A stretch of DNA of 64,000 nt from Branchipolynoe longqiensis (GCA_030323885.1 CM059198.1:77932931-77996930); one strand, 5' to 3'. Positions 1 to 12,144 are shown, counted from the stretch's first letter. The notes: generated by a model not told the origin, from the letters alone. A program made the numbers and translations.

Positions 1-423
1 CCAGCGGCACTCTCTCGGGGAGCAAGTAGAGGTTTCACACCGGCAAGAACATGTCCAGACAGGCGCAAAACTATTTGTCCCTGCAGTGGCTGGTCGGGAG
101 ATGTTGGGAGTTCCATACATCAACCGCCCTTGATGCTGCCACAGTGACATGGTTTTCTGTTCAGGGTTTGCTCCCTTAGCCTTCAGTTCTGTCAAGAACC
201 TGTACCACAAGGCAGTGGTTTACAACTCTGCAGGGCAGGGGCGTCAAACTCCCTGAGGTATTGCAATACCTGCATACCATAATAGCAGCACAGTATTTGT
301 AGCAACCCACCATCTTACTAATTCTTAGCCCATAACGCTGAACTTATTATGGCTAACCCACTACCACAGTAACTCCCTTCATAATCTACTAATATGCCTT
401 ATCTAAGTTTGTTTGTTGTTGTT
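1..423. other. no recognised feature
   Basis: No open frame of note and no repeat shared with the rest of the window was seen. The stretch ends where a SINE-A copy begins. Confidence 0.5.
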
Positions 424-700
424 TTAGGTCCTAGCAACATCTAAGGTCATATCAGGATACCGACTTGTGACAGTGTGCACTCATGGCAACGTTATAGTGC
501 TGTCCCACTGGGAAAGCAGGCTGCCTGCACCATGACCTGGTATCCCACTCAGTCACATTATCCTGACACTGAGCACCCAGTCCTTGCCCTATCTTAATAA
601 TGCCGAGTGCCTGGCTAGGAGGTGACAAGAATATTAATTTTGAAGTCATTGGTTTGAATCGACCAGGGTTCAAACCCACAATCTAGGTACCCGCTGATCT
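424..700 (-). repeat. SINE-A copy (tRNA-derived)
   Basis: This is the commonest dispersed repeat in the window. Read on its own strand, a full copy starts with a tRNA-like head (GGGATGGCCGAATGAGTTGA as an A-box-like part and GGTTCGAACCC as a B-box-like part). It continues with a body containing GCACTATAAAGTCGCCATGA and ends in TAAAACTCCAACAACCA. This copy has the body and tail, but the head is eroded after the B-box-like part near 665. The family name is mine; I do not know its published name. Confidence 0.85.
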
Positions 701-789
701 ACCTATTTACAATGTAATGTAAACGGCCGGAAGACCAGTGCCTCGACGCAGAACAAATGAATATTCTGATGAATATACTACTGTTTTAC

Positions 790-1085
790 CAACAAAAGAG
801 AAGAACAAAAGTGCATTGCCTGTATGCATGTAATTGTAAGCATTTAATGACTTATGAATGTGAACCATTTAAATGTCTGACAATTCCATGGAACGCATGT
901 AATAACCTGCACTGAACTCTCAGGCAACAAACCACAAAGATAGGTAGGCTTAGCTAGGGTGATTGCATCAGGGAGCCTAGGTAGTGTAATGGTTAGCACG
1001 TTAGCCCGGAATAGCAAGAAGTGTGGGTTCGAAACCTGCTCTGTATTTCCATAATATTTCCCATTTTCACCACTCCATGACATAT
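790..1085 (+). repeat. SINE-B, tail of one unit followed by head of the next
   Basis: SINE-B has an A-box-like TGGTGTAATGGTTAGCAC and a B-box-like GGTTCGAGTCC, followed by AATATTTCCCATTTTCA. Here an A box is at 980-1000 and a B box at 1026-1036. Before the head, 805-905 resembles the family's own 3' part (GCATTGCCTGTATGCATGTA and a CAATTCCA junction). This suggests a head-to-tail arrangement like those at 17750 and 48510, though this copy is more diverged. Confidence 0.7.
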
Positions 1086-1749
1086 TTATCAGTTTTATTT
1101 TTTTTGTAAAAAGCTTAGCCGATTGTTTATTCAGGAGTTACTTTGTTTTCATTACTGAGGAATCGTTTGTCAGGCCATGGAATATTACCGTTTTTCGATG
1201 AGAACACACAAGATTTTTATGATACAAAATTTATTTTGTAATGAAAAATAGCAAGTATTTATGGAAAGTATCAATTTATTATATGCACATTATTAATTAT
1301 GTAATTATCTACTCTAATCGTATTTGTGCTGAAATATGTGAACTAAGCACTATAACATCCAACTGCTATTTGAGCTCCTTGCGGGAGGCAGTGAGCGACC
1401 TGGGAGGCGAACTGGTCTGCTACTAGGCAGGCACCCTTCTGTTTCAGACTTCTCCCTCCAGGTGCTGCTGCCATCATTCTGCATCTGCCCATTTCCTCAC
1501 CGAATTCGGCTTTAATAAACTGTAACGGAGGGTCTTTTAGGCCAGCCAGGGTGATCGACTCACTCCAATCATATCGTCTGTTTTGGTTATTATGGAATAT
1601 ATTAATAATATGCATCCATGATGAGGTATATTTAAACAAGGATCATACATCTAGACGCATAGTGAGGAATGAGAAACAATTGTTGACAGTGAGACAGGCT
1701 GCGTCGTTGTGCATGACCGGTCCCCCCTGGTATGTGCAAACACAACGTG
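1086..1749. other. no recognised feature
   Basis: The stretch is AT-rich with a GC-richer patch at 1370-1540. The short open frames resemble nothing I know. Confidence 0.4.
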
Positions 1750-2065
1750 TAGAAGATTGTTTTGTTGTTTTACATCCTGGCAACATCTAAGGTCACATCA
1801 GGCCGGGTACCGACTTGTGACAGTGTACATTCATGGCAACTTTACAGTGCTGTCCCAGTGGGAGACCAGGCCACCAGAACCATGACCTGATATCCAACTC
1901 AATCACATTATCCTGACACTGAGCCAACCAGTCCTTGCCCTATGCTCGTAATTAATGCCGAGTGTCAGGCTAGGTAGCGACAAGAATCAGTTTTGTAAGT
2001 CATTGATTTGACACAGCCGGGGTTCCATCCTTCGACCTTCCACATGAGAAGCCAGCGCTCTTCCC
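1750..2065 (-). repeat. SINE-A copy
   Basis: The tail (TTTTACATCCTGGCAACATC in window orientation), the GTGCTGTCCCAGTGGGAGAC body and the GTTCCATCC remnant of the B box are visible. The extreme tRNA-like head is replaced by sequence also seen in other copies (TTCCACATGAGAAGCCAGCG), so at least two head variants exist. Confidence 0.85.
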
Positions 2066-2621
2066 AAATCTGCCACTGAGTCTGGTGTATTGCCTGTCAG
2101 TTTAAAGACGGTTAGTTATAGCCAATAACCCACGATGGAAGTGTCCATTTTTAAACCTAAGCATTTATCAAGATTCGATCCTACACGTTCAAATTAGATA
2201 TTGTTTCACGTAGTAAACATCAAATGCTGCACAGAAGAACAACTAAGGCAGTTGCTGCATATATATAATTTTATACTGTATTGGTTTAACAGAACATCTC
2301 ACTACTGATACCTGTGATGTTAGGCTTTTCTGTGTATAGTGAGTATATTCCTATACATGTATAAATCCTCGGCTGGAGGTTTTTTATTATTATTATCATC
2401 CAGTTCGATATCAGCTAGGATTTTGCCCAAGCCTATGGGGCGATGGTGGCGCCGCCACTGGGTAATTCTGGTACCTATGTTCCAACTACGCTGATTCACT
2501 CACTCGAAAAAGTTTCATTCATTTTACAGCTTTTCAGTTCAAATCTTAGAAATTAGTCATGAACAATTTTATAAATAAAAATGTATTTCAAACAAAAGTA
2601 AAGTCGATAATAATAATTAAC
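2066..2621. other. no recognised feature
   Basis: AT-rich sequence without a feature I can support. It ends at the target duplication of the next MITE. Confidence 0.4.
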
Positions 2622-2625
2622 TTAA

Positions 2626-3050
2626 AGTTGCATAGTCCGATGGTTTTGAGTTTCTGTAATTTGTATGAGATAAATATATTATATTGACTTATAATGCACC
2701 TTACTTTACTTTGAAGTATCAGTTATTTAAAATGGCTAAGTTTTGAGTTATTTGAAGTGCAAACATGTCAATTAGTTTTGGCAAGCATGCCAAAACTCTG
2801 ACACCACAAGTTTCAGCAATAACAGCTTCTATTCAATTGCCTCAGTGCCCCCTTCCATGTTGCAACAAATGCTTAACACATGCATCAATATCTAAGTTAG
2901 ATATGGAAAATACCAAAACAAAGTTTATTTTATTTATTTTATTCATTATCGGCTATTGGATGTCAAATGATATGGAAAATCAAACCCAGAAAATTGTTTT
3001 AGTTTTGGTTTTGGTTTTGAAAAGTTGATGCTTCATCGAACTATGCAGCT
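2626..3050. mobile_element. MITE with TTAA target duplication (Kolobok-like)
   Basis: The 425-bp element is flanked by TTAA at 2622-2625 and 3051-3054. Its left end AGTTGCATAGTCCGATG is the inverted complement of its right end CGAACTATGCAGCT with a few mismatches. TTAA duplications are typical of Kolobok and piggyBac elements. The interior has no coding capacity. Related copies lie at 9501, 55237-56035 and 57785-58947. Confidence 0.75.
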
Positions 3051-3236
3051 TTAATATATTTATCTACGCACTTTAACAGAAACACAAAGTCTGATTCTAC
3101 GAGCAACAAGTAGGAAGAGAATGGTCGCTGAACCAAAGAGTCAAACCTGACATCTAAATTACACAAATAGCATCGCAGAAAAAGCCTAACAACAGTAAAC
3201 AAATAAGAACAAGATGTTTTATACGTATGCATTTAT

Positions 3237-6200
3237 AGTAGTCCATACATGAGCCTCACCACCCCATGGTGGCGGCAGGGACTACACTTGCCACTGTTGT
3301 CCGTACATGGCGACAGGTGGTGGCAGGACTACACTGGCCACTGTTGTACGTACATGGCAACAGGTGGTGGCAGGGACTACACTGGCCACTGTTGTCTGTA
3401 CATGGCAACAAGTGGCGGCAGGGACTACACTGGCCACTGTTGTCCGTGAATGGCAACAGGTTGCAGCAGGACTACACTGGCCACTGTTGTACATACATGG
3501 CGACAGGTGGCAGCAGGACTACACTGGCCACTGTTGTCCGTACATGGCGACAGGTGGCAGCAGGACTACACTGGCTACTGTTGTACATACATGGTGACAG
3601 GTGGCGGCAGGGACTACACTTGCCACTGTTGTACATACATGGTGACAGGTGGCGGCAGGACTACACTGGCCACTGTTGTACATACATGGCGACAGGTGGC
3701 AGCAGGACTACACTGGCCACTGTTGTTTGTACATGGCGACAGGTGGTGGCAGGACTACACTGGCCACTGTTGTCCGTACATGGTGACAGGTGGCGGCAGG
3801 ACTACACTGGCCACTGTTGTCCCTACATGGTGACAGGTGGTGGCAGGACTACCCTGGCCACTGTTGTACGTAGATTGCGACAGGTGGCAACAGGACTACA
3901 CTGGCCACTGTTGTCTGTACATGGCGACAGGTGGTGGCAGGACTACACTGGCCACTGTTGTCCGTACATGGTGACAGGTGGCAGCAGGACTACACTGGCC
4001 ACTGTTGTACATACATGGCGACAGGTGGCAGCAGGACTACACTGGCCACTGTTGTCTGTACATGGCGACAGGTGGCAGCAGGACTACACTGGCTACTGTT
4101 GTACGTACATGGCGACAGGTGGCAGCAGGACTACACTGGCCACTGTTGTCTGTACATGGCAACAGGTGGCGGCAGGACTACACTGGCCACTGTTGTACAT
4201 ATATGGCGACAGGTGGCAGCAGGACTACACTGGCCACTGTTGTCTGTGCATGGCGACAGGTGGTGGCAGGGACTGCGCTGTCCAATGTTGTACATACATG
4301 GCAACAGGTGGCAGCAGGGACTATGCTGACCACTGTTGTCTGTGCATGGCGACAGGTGGTAGCAGGAACTATGCTGACCATTGTTGTCGATACATGGTGA
4401 CAGGTGGCAGCAGGCACTACGTTGACCACTGTTGTCTGTACATGGCGACAGGTGGCAGCAGGGACTACGCTGACCACTGTTGTCTGTAGATGGCAACAGG
4501 TGGAAGCAGAGACTACGCTGACCACTGTTGTCTGTGCATAGTGACAGGTGGCAGCAGGGACTACGCTGACCTCTGTTGTCTGCATATGGCAACAGGTGGC
4601 AGCAGGGACTACGCTGACCACTGTTGTACATACATGGCGACAGGTGGCAGCAGGGACTATGCTGACCACTGTTGTCCGTACATGGCGACAGGTGGCAGCA
4701 GGGACTACGCTGACCTCTGTTGTCTGCATATGGCAACAGGTGGCAGCAGGGACTACGCTGACCACTGTTGTCCGTACATGGCGACAGGTGGCAGCAGGGA
4801 CTACGCTGACCACTGTTGTACATACATGGCGACAGGTGGCAGCAGGGACTACGCTGACCACTGTTGTCCATACATGGTGACAGGTGGCAGCAGGGACTAC
4901 GCTGACCACTGTTGTCCATACATGGCGACAGGTGGCAGCAGGGACTACGCTGACCACTGTTGTCCTTAGATGGCGAGAGGTGGCAGCAGGGACTACGCTG
5001 ACCACTGTTGTCCTTACATGGCGACAGGTGGCAGCAGGGACTACGCTGACCACTGTTGACCGTACATGGCGACAGGTGGCAGCAGGGACTACGCTGACCA
5101 CTGTTGTCCGTACATGGCGACAGGTGGCAGCAGGGACTACGCTGGCCACTGTTGTCCGTACATGGCGACAGGTGGCAGCAGGGACTATGCTGACCACTGT
5201 TGTATGTACATGGCGACAGGTGGCAGCAGGGACTACGCTGACCACTGTTGTCCGTACATGGCGACAGGTGGCAGCAGGGACTACGCTGACCACTGTTGTC
5301 TGTACATGGCGACAGGTGGCAGCAGGGACTACGCTGACCTCTGTTGTCTGCATATGGCAACAGGTGGAAGCAGGGACTACGCTGGCCACTGTTGTATGTA
5401 CATGGCGACAGGTGGCAGCAGGGACTACGCTGACCACTGTTGTCTGCATATGGCAACAGGTGGAAGCAGGGACTACGCTGGCCACTGTTGTCCGTACATG
5501 GTGACAGGTGGCAGCAGGGACAACGCTGACCACTGTTGTCTGCATATGGCAACAGGTGGAAGCAGGGACTACGCTGGCCACTGTTGTATGTACATGGCGA
5601 CAGGTGGCAGCAGGCACTACGCTGACCAGTGTTGTCCTTACATGGCGACAGGTGGCAGCAGGGACTACGCTGACCACTGTTGTCCTTACATGGCGACAGG
5701 TGGCAGCAGGCACTACGCTGACCAGTGTTGTCCTTACATGGCGACAGGTGGCAGCAGGGACTACGCTGACCACTGTTGTCCTTACATGGCGACAGGTGGC
5801 AGCAGGGACTACGCTGACCTCTGTTGTCCTTACATGGCGACAGGTGGCAGCAGGGACTACGCTGACCAGTGTTGTCCGTACATGGCGACAGGTGGCAGCA
5901 GGGACTACGCTGACCACTGTTGTATGTACATGGCGACAGGTGGCAGCAGGGACTACGCTGACCTCTGTTGTCCGTACATGGCGACAGGTGGCAGCAGGGA
6001 CTACGCTGACCAGTGTTGTCTGTACATGGCGACAGGTGGCAGCAGGGACTACGCTGACCACTGTTGTCTGTACATGGCGACAGGTGGCAGCAGGGACTAT
6101 GCTGACCACTGTTGTATGTACATGGCGACAGGTGGCAGCAGGGACTACGCTGACCACTGTTGTCCTTACATGGCGACAGGTGGCAGCAGGGACTACGCTG

Positions 6201-7500
6201 ACCACTGTTGTCCTTACATGGCGACAGGTGGCAGCAGGGACTATGCTGACCACTGTTGTATGTACATGGCGACAGGTGGCAGCAGGGACTACGCTGACCA
6301 CTGTTGTCCGTACATGGCGACAGGTGGCAGCAGGGACTACGCTGACCTCTAGTGTCCGTACATGGCGACAGGTGGCAGCAGGGACTACGCTGACCTCTAT
6401 TGTCCATACATGGTGACAGGTGGCAGCAGGGACTACACTTGCCACTGTTGTACATACATGGCGACAGGTGGCAGCAGGACTACACTGGCCACTGTTGTAC
6501 ATACATGGCGACAGGTGGCAGCAGGGACTATGCTGACCACTGTTGTCCGTACATGGCGACAGGTGGCAGCAGGGACTATGCTGACCACTGTTGTCTGTAG
6601 ATGGCAACAGGTGGCAGCAGGGACTACGCTGACCACTGTTGTCTGTGCATAGTGACAGGTGGCAGCAGGGACTACGCTGACCTCTGTTGTCCTTACATGG
6701 CGACAGGTGGCAGCAGGGACTACGCTGACCACTGTTGTCTGTACATGGTGACAGGTGGCAGCAGGGACTACGCTGACCACTGTTGTCTGTGCATAGTGAC
6801 AGGTGGCAGCAGGGACTACGCTGACCACTGTTGTCCGTACATGGTGACAGGTGACAGCAGGGACTACGCTGACCACTGTTATCAGTACATGGCGACAGGT
6901 GGCAGCAGGGACTATGCTGACCACTGTTGTATGTACATGGCGACAGGTGGCAGCAGGGACTACGCTGACCACTGTTGTCCGTACATGGCGACAGGTGGCA
7001 GCAGGGACTACGCTGACCTCTGTTGTCCGTACATGGCGACAGGTGGCAGCAGGGACTACGCTGACCACTGTTGTCCGTACATGGCGACAGGTGACAGCAG
7101 GGACTACGCTGACCACTGTTATCAGTACATGGCGACAGGTGGCAGCAGGGACTATGCTGACCACTGTTGTATGTACATGGCGACAGGTGGCAGCAGGGAC
7201 TACGCTGACCACTGTTGTCTGTACATGGCGACAGGTGGCAGCAGGGACTACGCTGCCCACTGTTGTCTGTACATGGCGACAGGTGGCAGCAGGGACTACG
7301 CTGACCACTGTTGTCTGTACATGGCGACAGGTGGCGGCAGGGACTACACTGACCACTGTTGCTTGGCTACAGTGACAGGTGACAAGCTAGCCAGATGAGG
7401 GGTCCCCATGGCGACAGCCCACCCCCAATATGAGAGGTTACCTGTGACCTGGCTGGTCAGGGGGTGGGTCACTTGGTTTTGTGACACCACAGTGGGCGGA
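3237..7500 (-). mobile_element. dispersed repeat E, copy expanded by an internal minisatellite
   Basis: Both flanks of the 48-bp array belong to a dispersed repeat that is present unexpanded at 42230-42425 and 46660-46865 in opposite orientation. The left flank is TAGTAGTCCATACATGAGCC at 3237. The right flank includes GAGAGGTTACCTGTGACCTG near 7432 and GGTCAGGGGGTGGGTCACTT. The unexpanded copies carry only about one unit-like segment. The class of the parent element is unknown to me. Confidence 0.75.
3266..7385. repeat. 48-bp minisatellite, about 86 units
   Basis: The core unit is 48 bp: ACATGGCGACAGGTGGCAGC plus AGGGACTACGCTGACCACTG plus TTGTCCGT. From 3266 to about 4260 most units contain TACACTGGCC and many lack one G after GCAG, giving 47 bp and changing frame. 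From about 4260 to 7350 units contain TACGCTGACC and are strictly 48 bp. Because 48 is a multiple of three, very long open frames appear on both strands. They have no start context, splice signals or composition of real genes and I do not call them coding. Confidence 0.97.
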
Positions 7501-7621
7501 ATGAAGGAATTCAACTATGATGCATACGTTTTGCTCCTTGTCTTCCCTTCACGTTGCGTCAACTTGCAGTCCAGGGGGAACTGGGCAAACTCGGCCTATA
7601 ATGCATATATATAAAATATGA

Positions 7622-7865
7622 TTGGTTGGTTGTTGGAGTTTTACGTCCTGGCAACATCTAATGTCATATCAGGACGGGCACCGACTTGTGACTGTGCACT
7701 CATGGTGACTTCATACTGCTGCCCCACTGAGAGACCAGGCCGCTGGCACCATTAGCCGATATTCTACTCAGTCACATTATCCTGACACTGAGCGAACCAG
7801 TCCTTGCTCTATTCTAATAATGCCGAGCGCCAGGCTAGGAAGCGACAAGTAGACATTTTTAATTC
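7622..7865 (-). repeat. SINE-A copy, head truncated
   Basis: A well-kept tail (GGTTGGTTGTTGGAGTTTTA in window orientation) and body extend to AGGAAGCGACAAGTA. The tRNA-like head is missing. Confidence 0.85.
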
Positions 7866-8147
7866 AGAATCCCACGATCTACCAAAATGGAAGAAGGACG
7901 CTGAACTCATTTGAACATCCCGCCTGGTTACATAATTATGAAAATATGCAGTTTCGGTGAGTCCTATTATTACAACCATTACCGTGTCATTCAACATGGA
8001 TGCGTAAACAAAAACACGTGACCTCTGACGTCACATGTAATATCATCTGAGACTGGACTACTGTTACACAACCCCGCGCCACCTGGCGGCTAGCCTAATG
8101 AACTTCACACATGCATGTGTACAGACACAATGTATCCCATATTGCTG

Positions 8148-8490
8148 GTTGGTTGTTGGAGTTTTACGTCCTGGCAACAACTAAGGTCATATCAGGATAG
8201 GTACCGACTTGTGACAGTGTGCACTCATGGTGACTTTCTAGTGTTGCCCCACTGGGAGACCAGGCCACCAGCACCATGACTTGATATCCCACTCAGTCAC
8301 ATTATCCTGACACTAAGCTAACCAGTCCTTGCCCTATCCTAATAATGCCGAGCGCCTGGCTCGCAAGTGACAGGTATTAATTTTAAAGTTTGACTCGACC
8401 GATGCTCGAACCCATCGGTTCGAATCCCACGATCTACCAAAACGGGAGCCGGACGCTCAATTCGATCGGCCATCCCGTGTGGTCAATCCC
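8148..8490 (-). repeat. SINE-A copy, near full length
   Basis: Tail, body, two B-box-like segments (GCTCGAACCCATCGGTTCGA at 8404) and the A-box-like end (CGGCCATCCCGT, 8474-8485) are all present. It is one of the most complete copies and useful for a consensus. Confidence 0.88.
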
Positions 8491-8578
8491 ATATTGTGAC
8501 TGGCGTATGTAGACTACAGGGTAGTGTGGCATATGTATTGGCAATGCTATTTGAATTTGTAACTAGATACAATATTCA

Positions 8579-8604
8579 CCCCCCCCCCCCCCCCCCCCCC
8601 CCCC
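8579..8604. repeat. poly-C run of 26
   Basis: Uninterrupted C homopolymer. Its length in the assembly is unlikely to be exact. Confidence 0.95.
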
Positions 8605-8644
8605 ATCCGTTACCCTGAGTAGCGGTGAATGACAACCTGCCTAA

Positions 8645-9334
8645 TACCCCTGTCACACTATGACGTAACGAGCAAATGTAAGGCTGACGTGATCACGTTT
8701 TGTCATTACGTTGATGTACCTTGGGTTACGTTATGATGACGTCAGAATGACGTTAGACTGATGTCGAGCTACATCACGTTACGTCGTGTGACATCGGCGC
8801 GCGTCAAAGTTTTGAACCTGTTCAAAACTTTCGACGTAACTCGAACGTAAGGGTTTACGTTTGCCGTACGTTCTGTACACGTTCGGCGAACGTCAATGAC
8901 GTTAAACGGACGTTAGTCAAACGCTGCTCACTACGTTCATCTACGTTCCACTATGTTGACCCACATTAAACCCAGTGGAAATGTCCATGCGACATAATGG
9001 GAACGTCAGCATAACGTCAGGAGAATGTCAGGAGAACATACGTTCAACGTATGTTTACCGTTTTGCCACCGTTTCATGACGTAAGTAACGTAAGGTAACG
9101 TAAAGCAACGTAGTTCTGGCGATGGAATAACATACATAACGTTCCCTAAGCATAATTACATTGTCCTCTCTCGTTGAATGATGCTATCACTACGCTTTAC
9201 CGCCGTTACTCTCTCGTCCACTACGCTGCATCCACGTTCAACTTGTGCCTAAATTTGCATACTACGCCGAGAAGTTCAACGTTTTTCACGTTCTCCCTAC
9301 GTTGACGTCATTACGTCATAGTGTGACAGGGCCA
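8645..9334. mobile_element. Harbinger-like MITE with ACGT-rich interior
   Basis: The 690-bp element is flanked by TAA at 8642-8644 and 9335-9337. Its inverted ends are TACCCCTGTCACACTATGAC on the left and, read inward from the right, TGGCCCTGTCACACTATGAC. A three-base TWA duplication and GGCC-type ends fit the PIF/Harbinger superfamily. The interior has no open frame and is crowded with AACGT, ACGTAA and TGACGT words. It shares its terminal motif with the element at 47660-48171. Confidence 0.8.
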
Positions 9335-9500
9335 TAAATCCGAGCAGAAACTGAGTCAGTAGGAACTAACTGTCGAGGGGGTGGTTCCCATGCGCAGTGG
9401 TTATCTATATTGGCTTAAAGTTGGTGAAATGGGAGAGAATGTCAAGAAACCAAGATGGCGGCCACTAGATGCTCTCGATTTGAATTTTAAAGTCTATTAA

Positions 9501-9990
9501 AGCTGCATAGTCCAATGAAAACATAAAATTGTCAAAACCAAAACAATTATTTAGATTTGATTCTATATATCTAACTTAGATACTGGTGTGTGAAAGTACG
9601 ACGTCTGAACACTTTCACTTCTGGATACTGAATGCTTTATTCACCGTCCAGGGTCCTGACCCGCTGGCACCCTTTACCTCTGACATCATCTCATTTACAT
9701 ATTCCTTTGTTCTCCACTCGTGCTTGGATGTCTTTATGCATATATTACATGGTGCACGTCCTAAACATTTGTTCGCCACATAGAAGGGAATTCTGAGGCA
9801 ATTGAATAGAACCTGTTAATGCAGAAGCCTATGGCGTCAGAGTTTTGGAACACTTCCCAAAATAAATTGTGGATGGTTGCACTTCCAATATCTAAAAAGT
9901 TAGCCACTTAAGATAGAACTTACTTCAAACTAAAATAAGGGAGATTATAATTATCAACATAGTATATTTATCTGAGAAAATGGCACAAAC
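9501..9990. mobile_element. Kolobok-like MITE, left end and body
   Basis: TTAA at 9497-9500 is followed by AGCTGCATAGTCCAATG, the TIR of the element at 2626. Body similarity includes ATATTTATCTGAGAAAATGG near 9964, which is close to the right end of the copy at 55237-56035. I could not see a clear right TIR. Confidence 0.55.
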
Positions 9991-10644
9991 TCAAAACCAT
10001 TGGATTATACGTCATTTCATCAATTCTTCATTCGAAAGACAGCAGGAAATGATGTATAAGAATTTGAACCATATATATATGAAATTAGATTGCACAGACA
10101 TGTGGTTATGTCCATGCCTCAGCCTGGCGACACTTTTTCTATGGGGTTCTTTAGCAGCCTTGTCACGAGGAGACAGCGCTGGGGGCGAACCTAATTTGTA
10201 ACCGGAGAACCGGAAGGCGGACATTGCTTGTGCCATGGAAAAAATAGACCACGTGAAACTGGAGAAGTGTTTAGACATGAAGCCAGGGACCCAGACCCAT
10301 GTTACTTATTTCTCCACGCAGAAATACAACCCAGAACCGCAACATGGATGCACGATGCTAATAATTAAAGAACAGTGGCAGCTAGAAGGTCAGTCAGGGA
10401 CCGTCCAAACTTGGCAACATTGTCCGGGTCGTGCAAAGTGTACGATAGGGGGGGGGGGGGGAGGGGGCGGGGGGGGGTGTCAGTAAAATACCACTTTTAG
10501 GGTTTAATAAAATGATATGTTTCGGAAAGATGGGTCGTTCAGGATCCCCGTCACGGAGACAGCTGCTGGAGGAACTAGATGAGTAGCAAATGGACGAGAT
10601 AGTAGAATAGGTAAAGCACGCACTTCCTGTGAGGTATGTCATCG
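9991..10644. other. no recognised gene; G-rich tract
   Basis: No recognised gene. A G-rich run (10447-10477, broken by A and C) is the only marked feature. Confidence 0.5.
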
Positions 10645-11125
10645 TGTAAAACTTTCCGATAAAACGCATTGGTGGGGGAATGCAAATGGTCTATTGGTGA
10701 AAAAGGTATATAGGGCCAGGTGCATAAATGTTTATGTAGTTGCTGGAGGTGCTTGATTCATTTGTCAATAGTCATTGTGTGTTAGTCAGATAGTGTGTAA
10801 GGGGCACTTGGAGCTCTACTCACTACCCCCTACCCCCTCTGTTAGTCATGGATCACCACACACTCAGCGCAGGGCAGGTGGTGGCCAAGGGAGCCACACC
10901 GCATGGTGGTGGTGGGCAGAGCACCGTAACTGTGGGGACACAGAAATACTTGATGTTCATTGGTAGAGCTGTAGATGCTTGATTCTCATTGGAGAATAAG
11001 GTCAGGTGGTGTGCCATAGCAGATCCATGTACCACTATAAATAATAAACCTGAGGGCTTGGCTCTCTCTCTACTTTCAGCCATAGCATGCCTACACAACC
11101 ACAGATTCCAGCCATGGACTTTACA
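10645..11125 (+). repeat. LTR, family 2 (probably solo)
   Basis: The termini are TGTAAA and TTTACA, the short inverted repeat expected of an LTR. A TATA-like CTATAAATAATAAACC lies at 11034-11050. A second copy with the same ends and the same TATA region is at 34910-42130, where it is followed by a primer-binding-like TGGTGACCACGATGG. Here the downstream sequence is not that primer site but a SINE-A, so this looks like a solo LTR. No matching target duplication was found. Confidence 0.65.
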
Positions 11126-11129
11126 ATAG

Positions 11130-11495
11130 GTTCGATTGTTTGTTTGTTTGTTTGAGTTTTACATCCGAGCAACATTTAAGGTCATATCAGGATGGGTACC
11201 GACTGTTGACAGTGCGCACTCATTGCGACTTTATAAATTATAGTGCTGCCCCATTTGGAGAGTAGGCCGCCAGTACCATGACCTGATATCCCACTCAGTT
11301 ACAGTATCTGGACAATAAGCCAACCAGTCCTTGCCCTATCCTAATAATACCGAGCGCCAGGCTAGGAAGCGACAAGTATACATTTTTAAGTCATTGGTTT
11401 AATTCGACCAGGGTTCGAAAGCATGGGTTCGAATCACACGATCTACCAACTAGCGAGACGGACGCTCAACTCATTCGGCCATCCTGTCTAGTGTC
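11130..11495 (-). repeat. SINE-A copy, full length, abutting the LTR end
   Basis: It begins with the poly-TTTG-like tail (GTTTGTTTGTTTGAGTTTTA) within a few bases of the LTR end and runs to the A-box-like GGCCATCCTGTC at 11478-11489. Both B-box-like segments are kept around 11410-11435. Confidence 0.85.
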
Positions 11496-11711
11496 ATAGT
11501 TTGACCCTGCTGATGATCGAACCTAAGGACTAACAGAAATGACACTATTCACTTTCTTACCGGGTGCTTGATATGCCTTGGGTAGGGGACATAACAGTGG
11601 AATGATGAACACCAATTGTCTGCCTCCATTACAAGGGGGAGGGGGTCTAATTTGAACAAAAACAGTGTCTACGGAATGTTTCAACAACCCTTAAGATGAT
11701 TTTCTTTTTTG

Positions 11712-12012
11712 TCCATTAGTTGTTTAAGCAGGGGAAATTTCAGTCATAGACGACTGGTCTTCCTCATTCCACTGCTGGTCGATAGAAAGCCCGAGCCTAC
11801 ACTTTTACTGACCCAAGGGATTTTTAAACTCCCACACCACATAGACATGGTATGAGAGCAACCGGCCTTTGATGACGCTGTAAGTTATACACAGCGGTGG
11901 AAATCCATATTGGCAGAGCTGGGGGCACGGGGAATCGAACCCCCACCCCTCAGCTTATGAGTCTGACCTAGAAAAAAGTCAGACACTCTAACCACTCTGC
12001 CACAGAGATCAC
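11712..12012 (-). repeat. SINE-C copy (tRNA-Leu/Ser-like head)
   Basis: On the minus strand the head reads TCTCTGTGGCAGAGTGGTTA, with an A-box like that of tRNA-Leu or tRNA-Ser (TGGCAGAGTGG). A B box GGTTCGATTCC follows, then a body shared with 19615-19930 (ATAACTTACAGCGTCATCAA, AAGTGTAGGCTCGGGCTTTC). The head lacks a foldable acceptor stem, so it is not a tRNA gene. Confidence 0.8.
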
Positions 12013-12144
12013 CACAATTAACACCACAATTAATGTAAATAACAGGTGACATCTACTGCTGGAAGAGCAGTGCCACAGTACGGACAAAAGTGGTACTGCC
12101 GAGAAGAAAATACTTACCCCAACCACCCACCCACGAAAACAAAC

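Noticed and set aside
4131..6607. Minus-strand open frames of 774 and 809 codons (Cys-rich 16-residue repeats)
   Set aside because: They result from a 48-bp repeat with no stop in several frames on both strands. There are no splice signals or unique ends, and equally long frames exist on the opposite strand.
3266..7385. CRISPR-like regular repeats
   Set aside because: Units are contiguous and contain no variable spacers. The context is a eukaryotic transposon-rich region.
11930..12012. A true tRNA-Leu or tRNA-Ser gene
   Set aside because: A and B boxes are present, but the acceptor stem does not pair and the sequence continues as a dispersed SINE found again at 19615.
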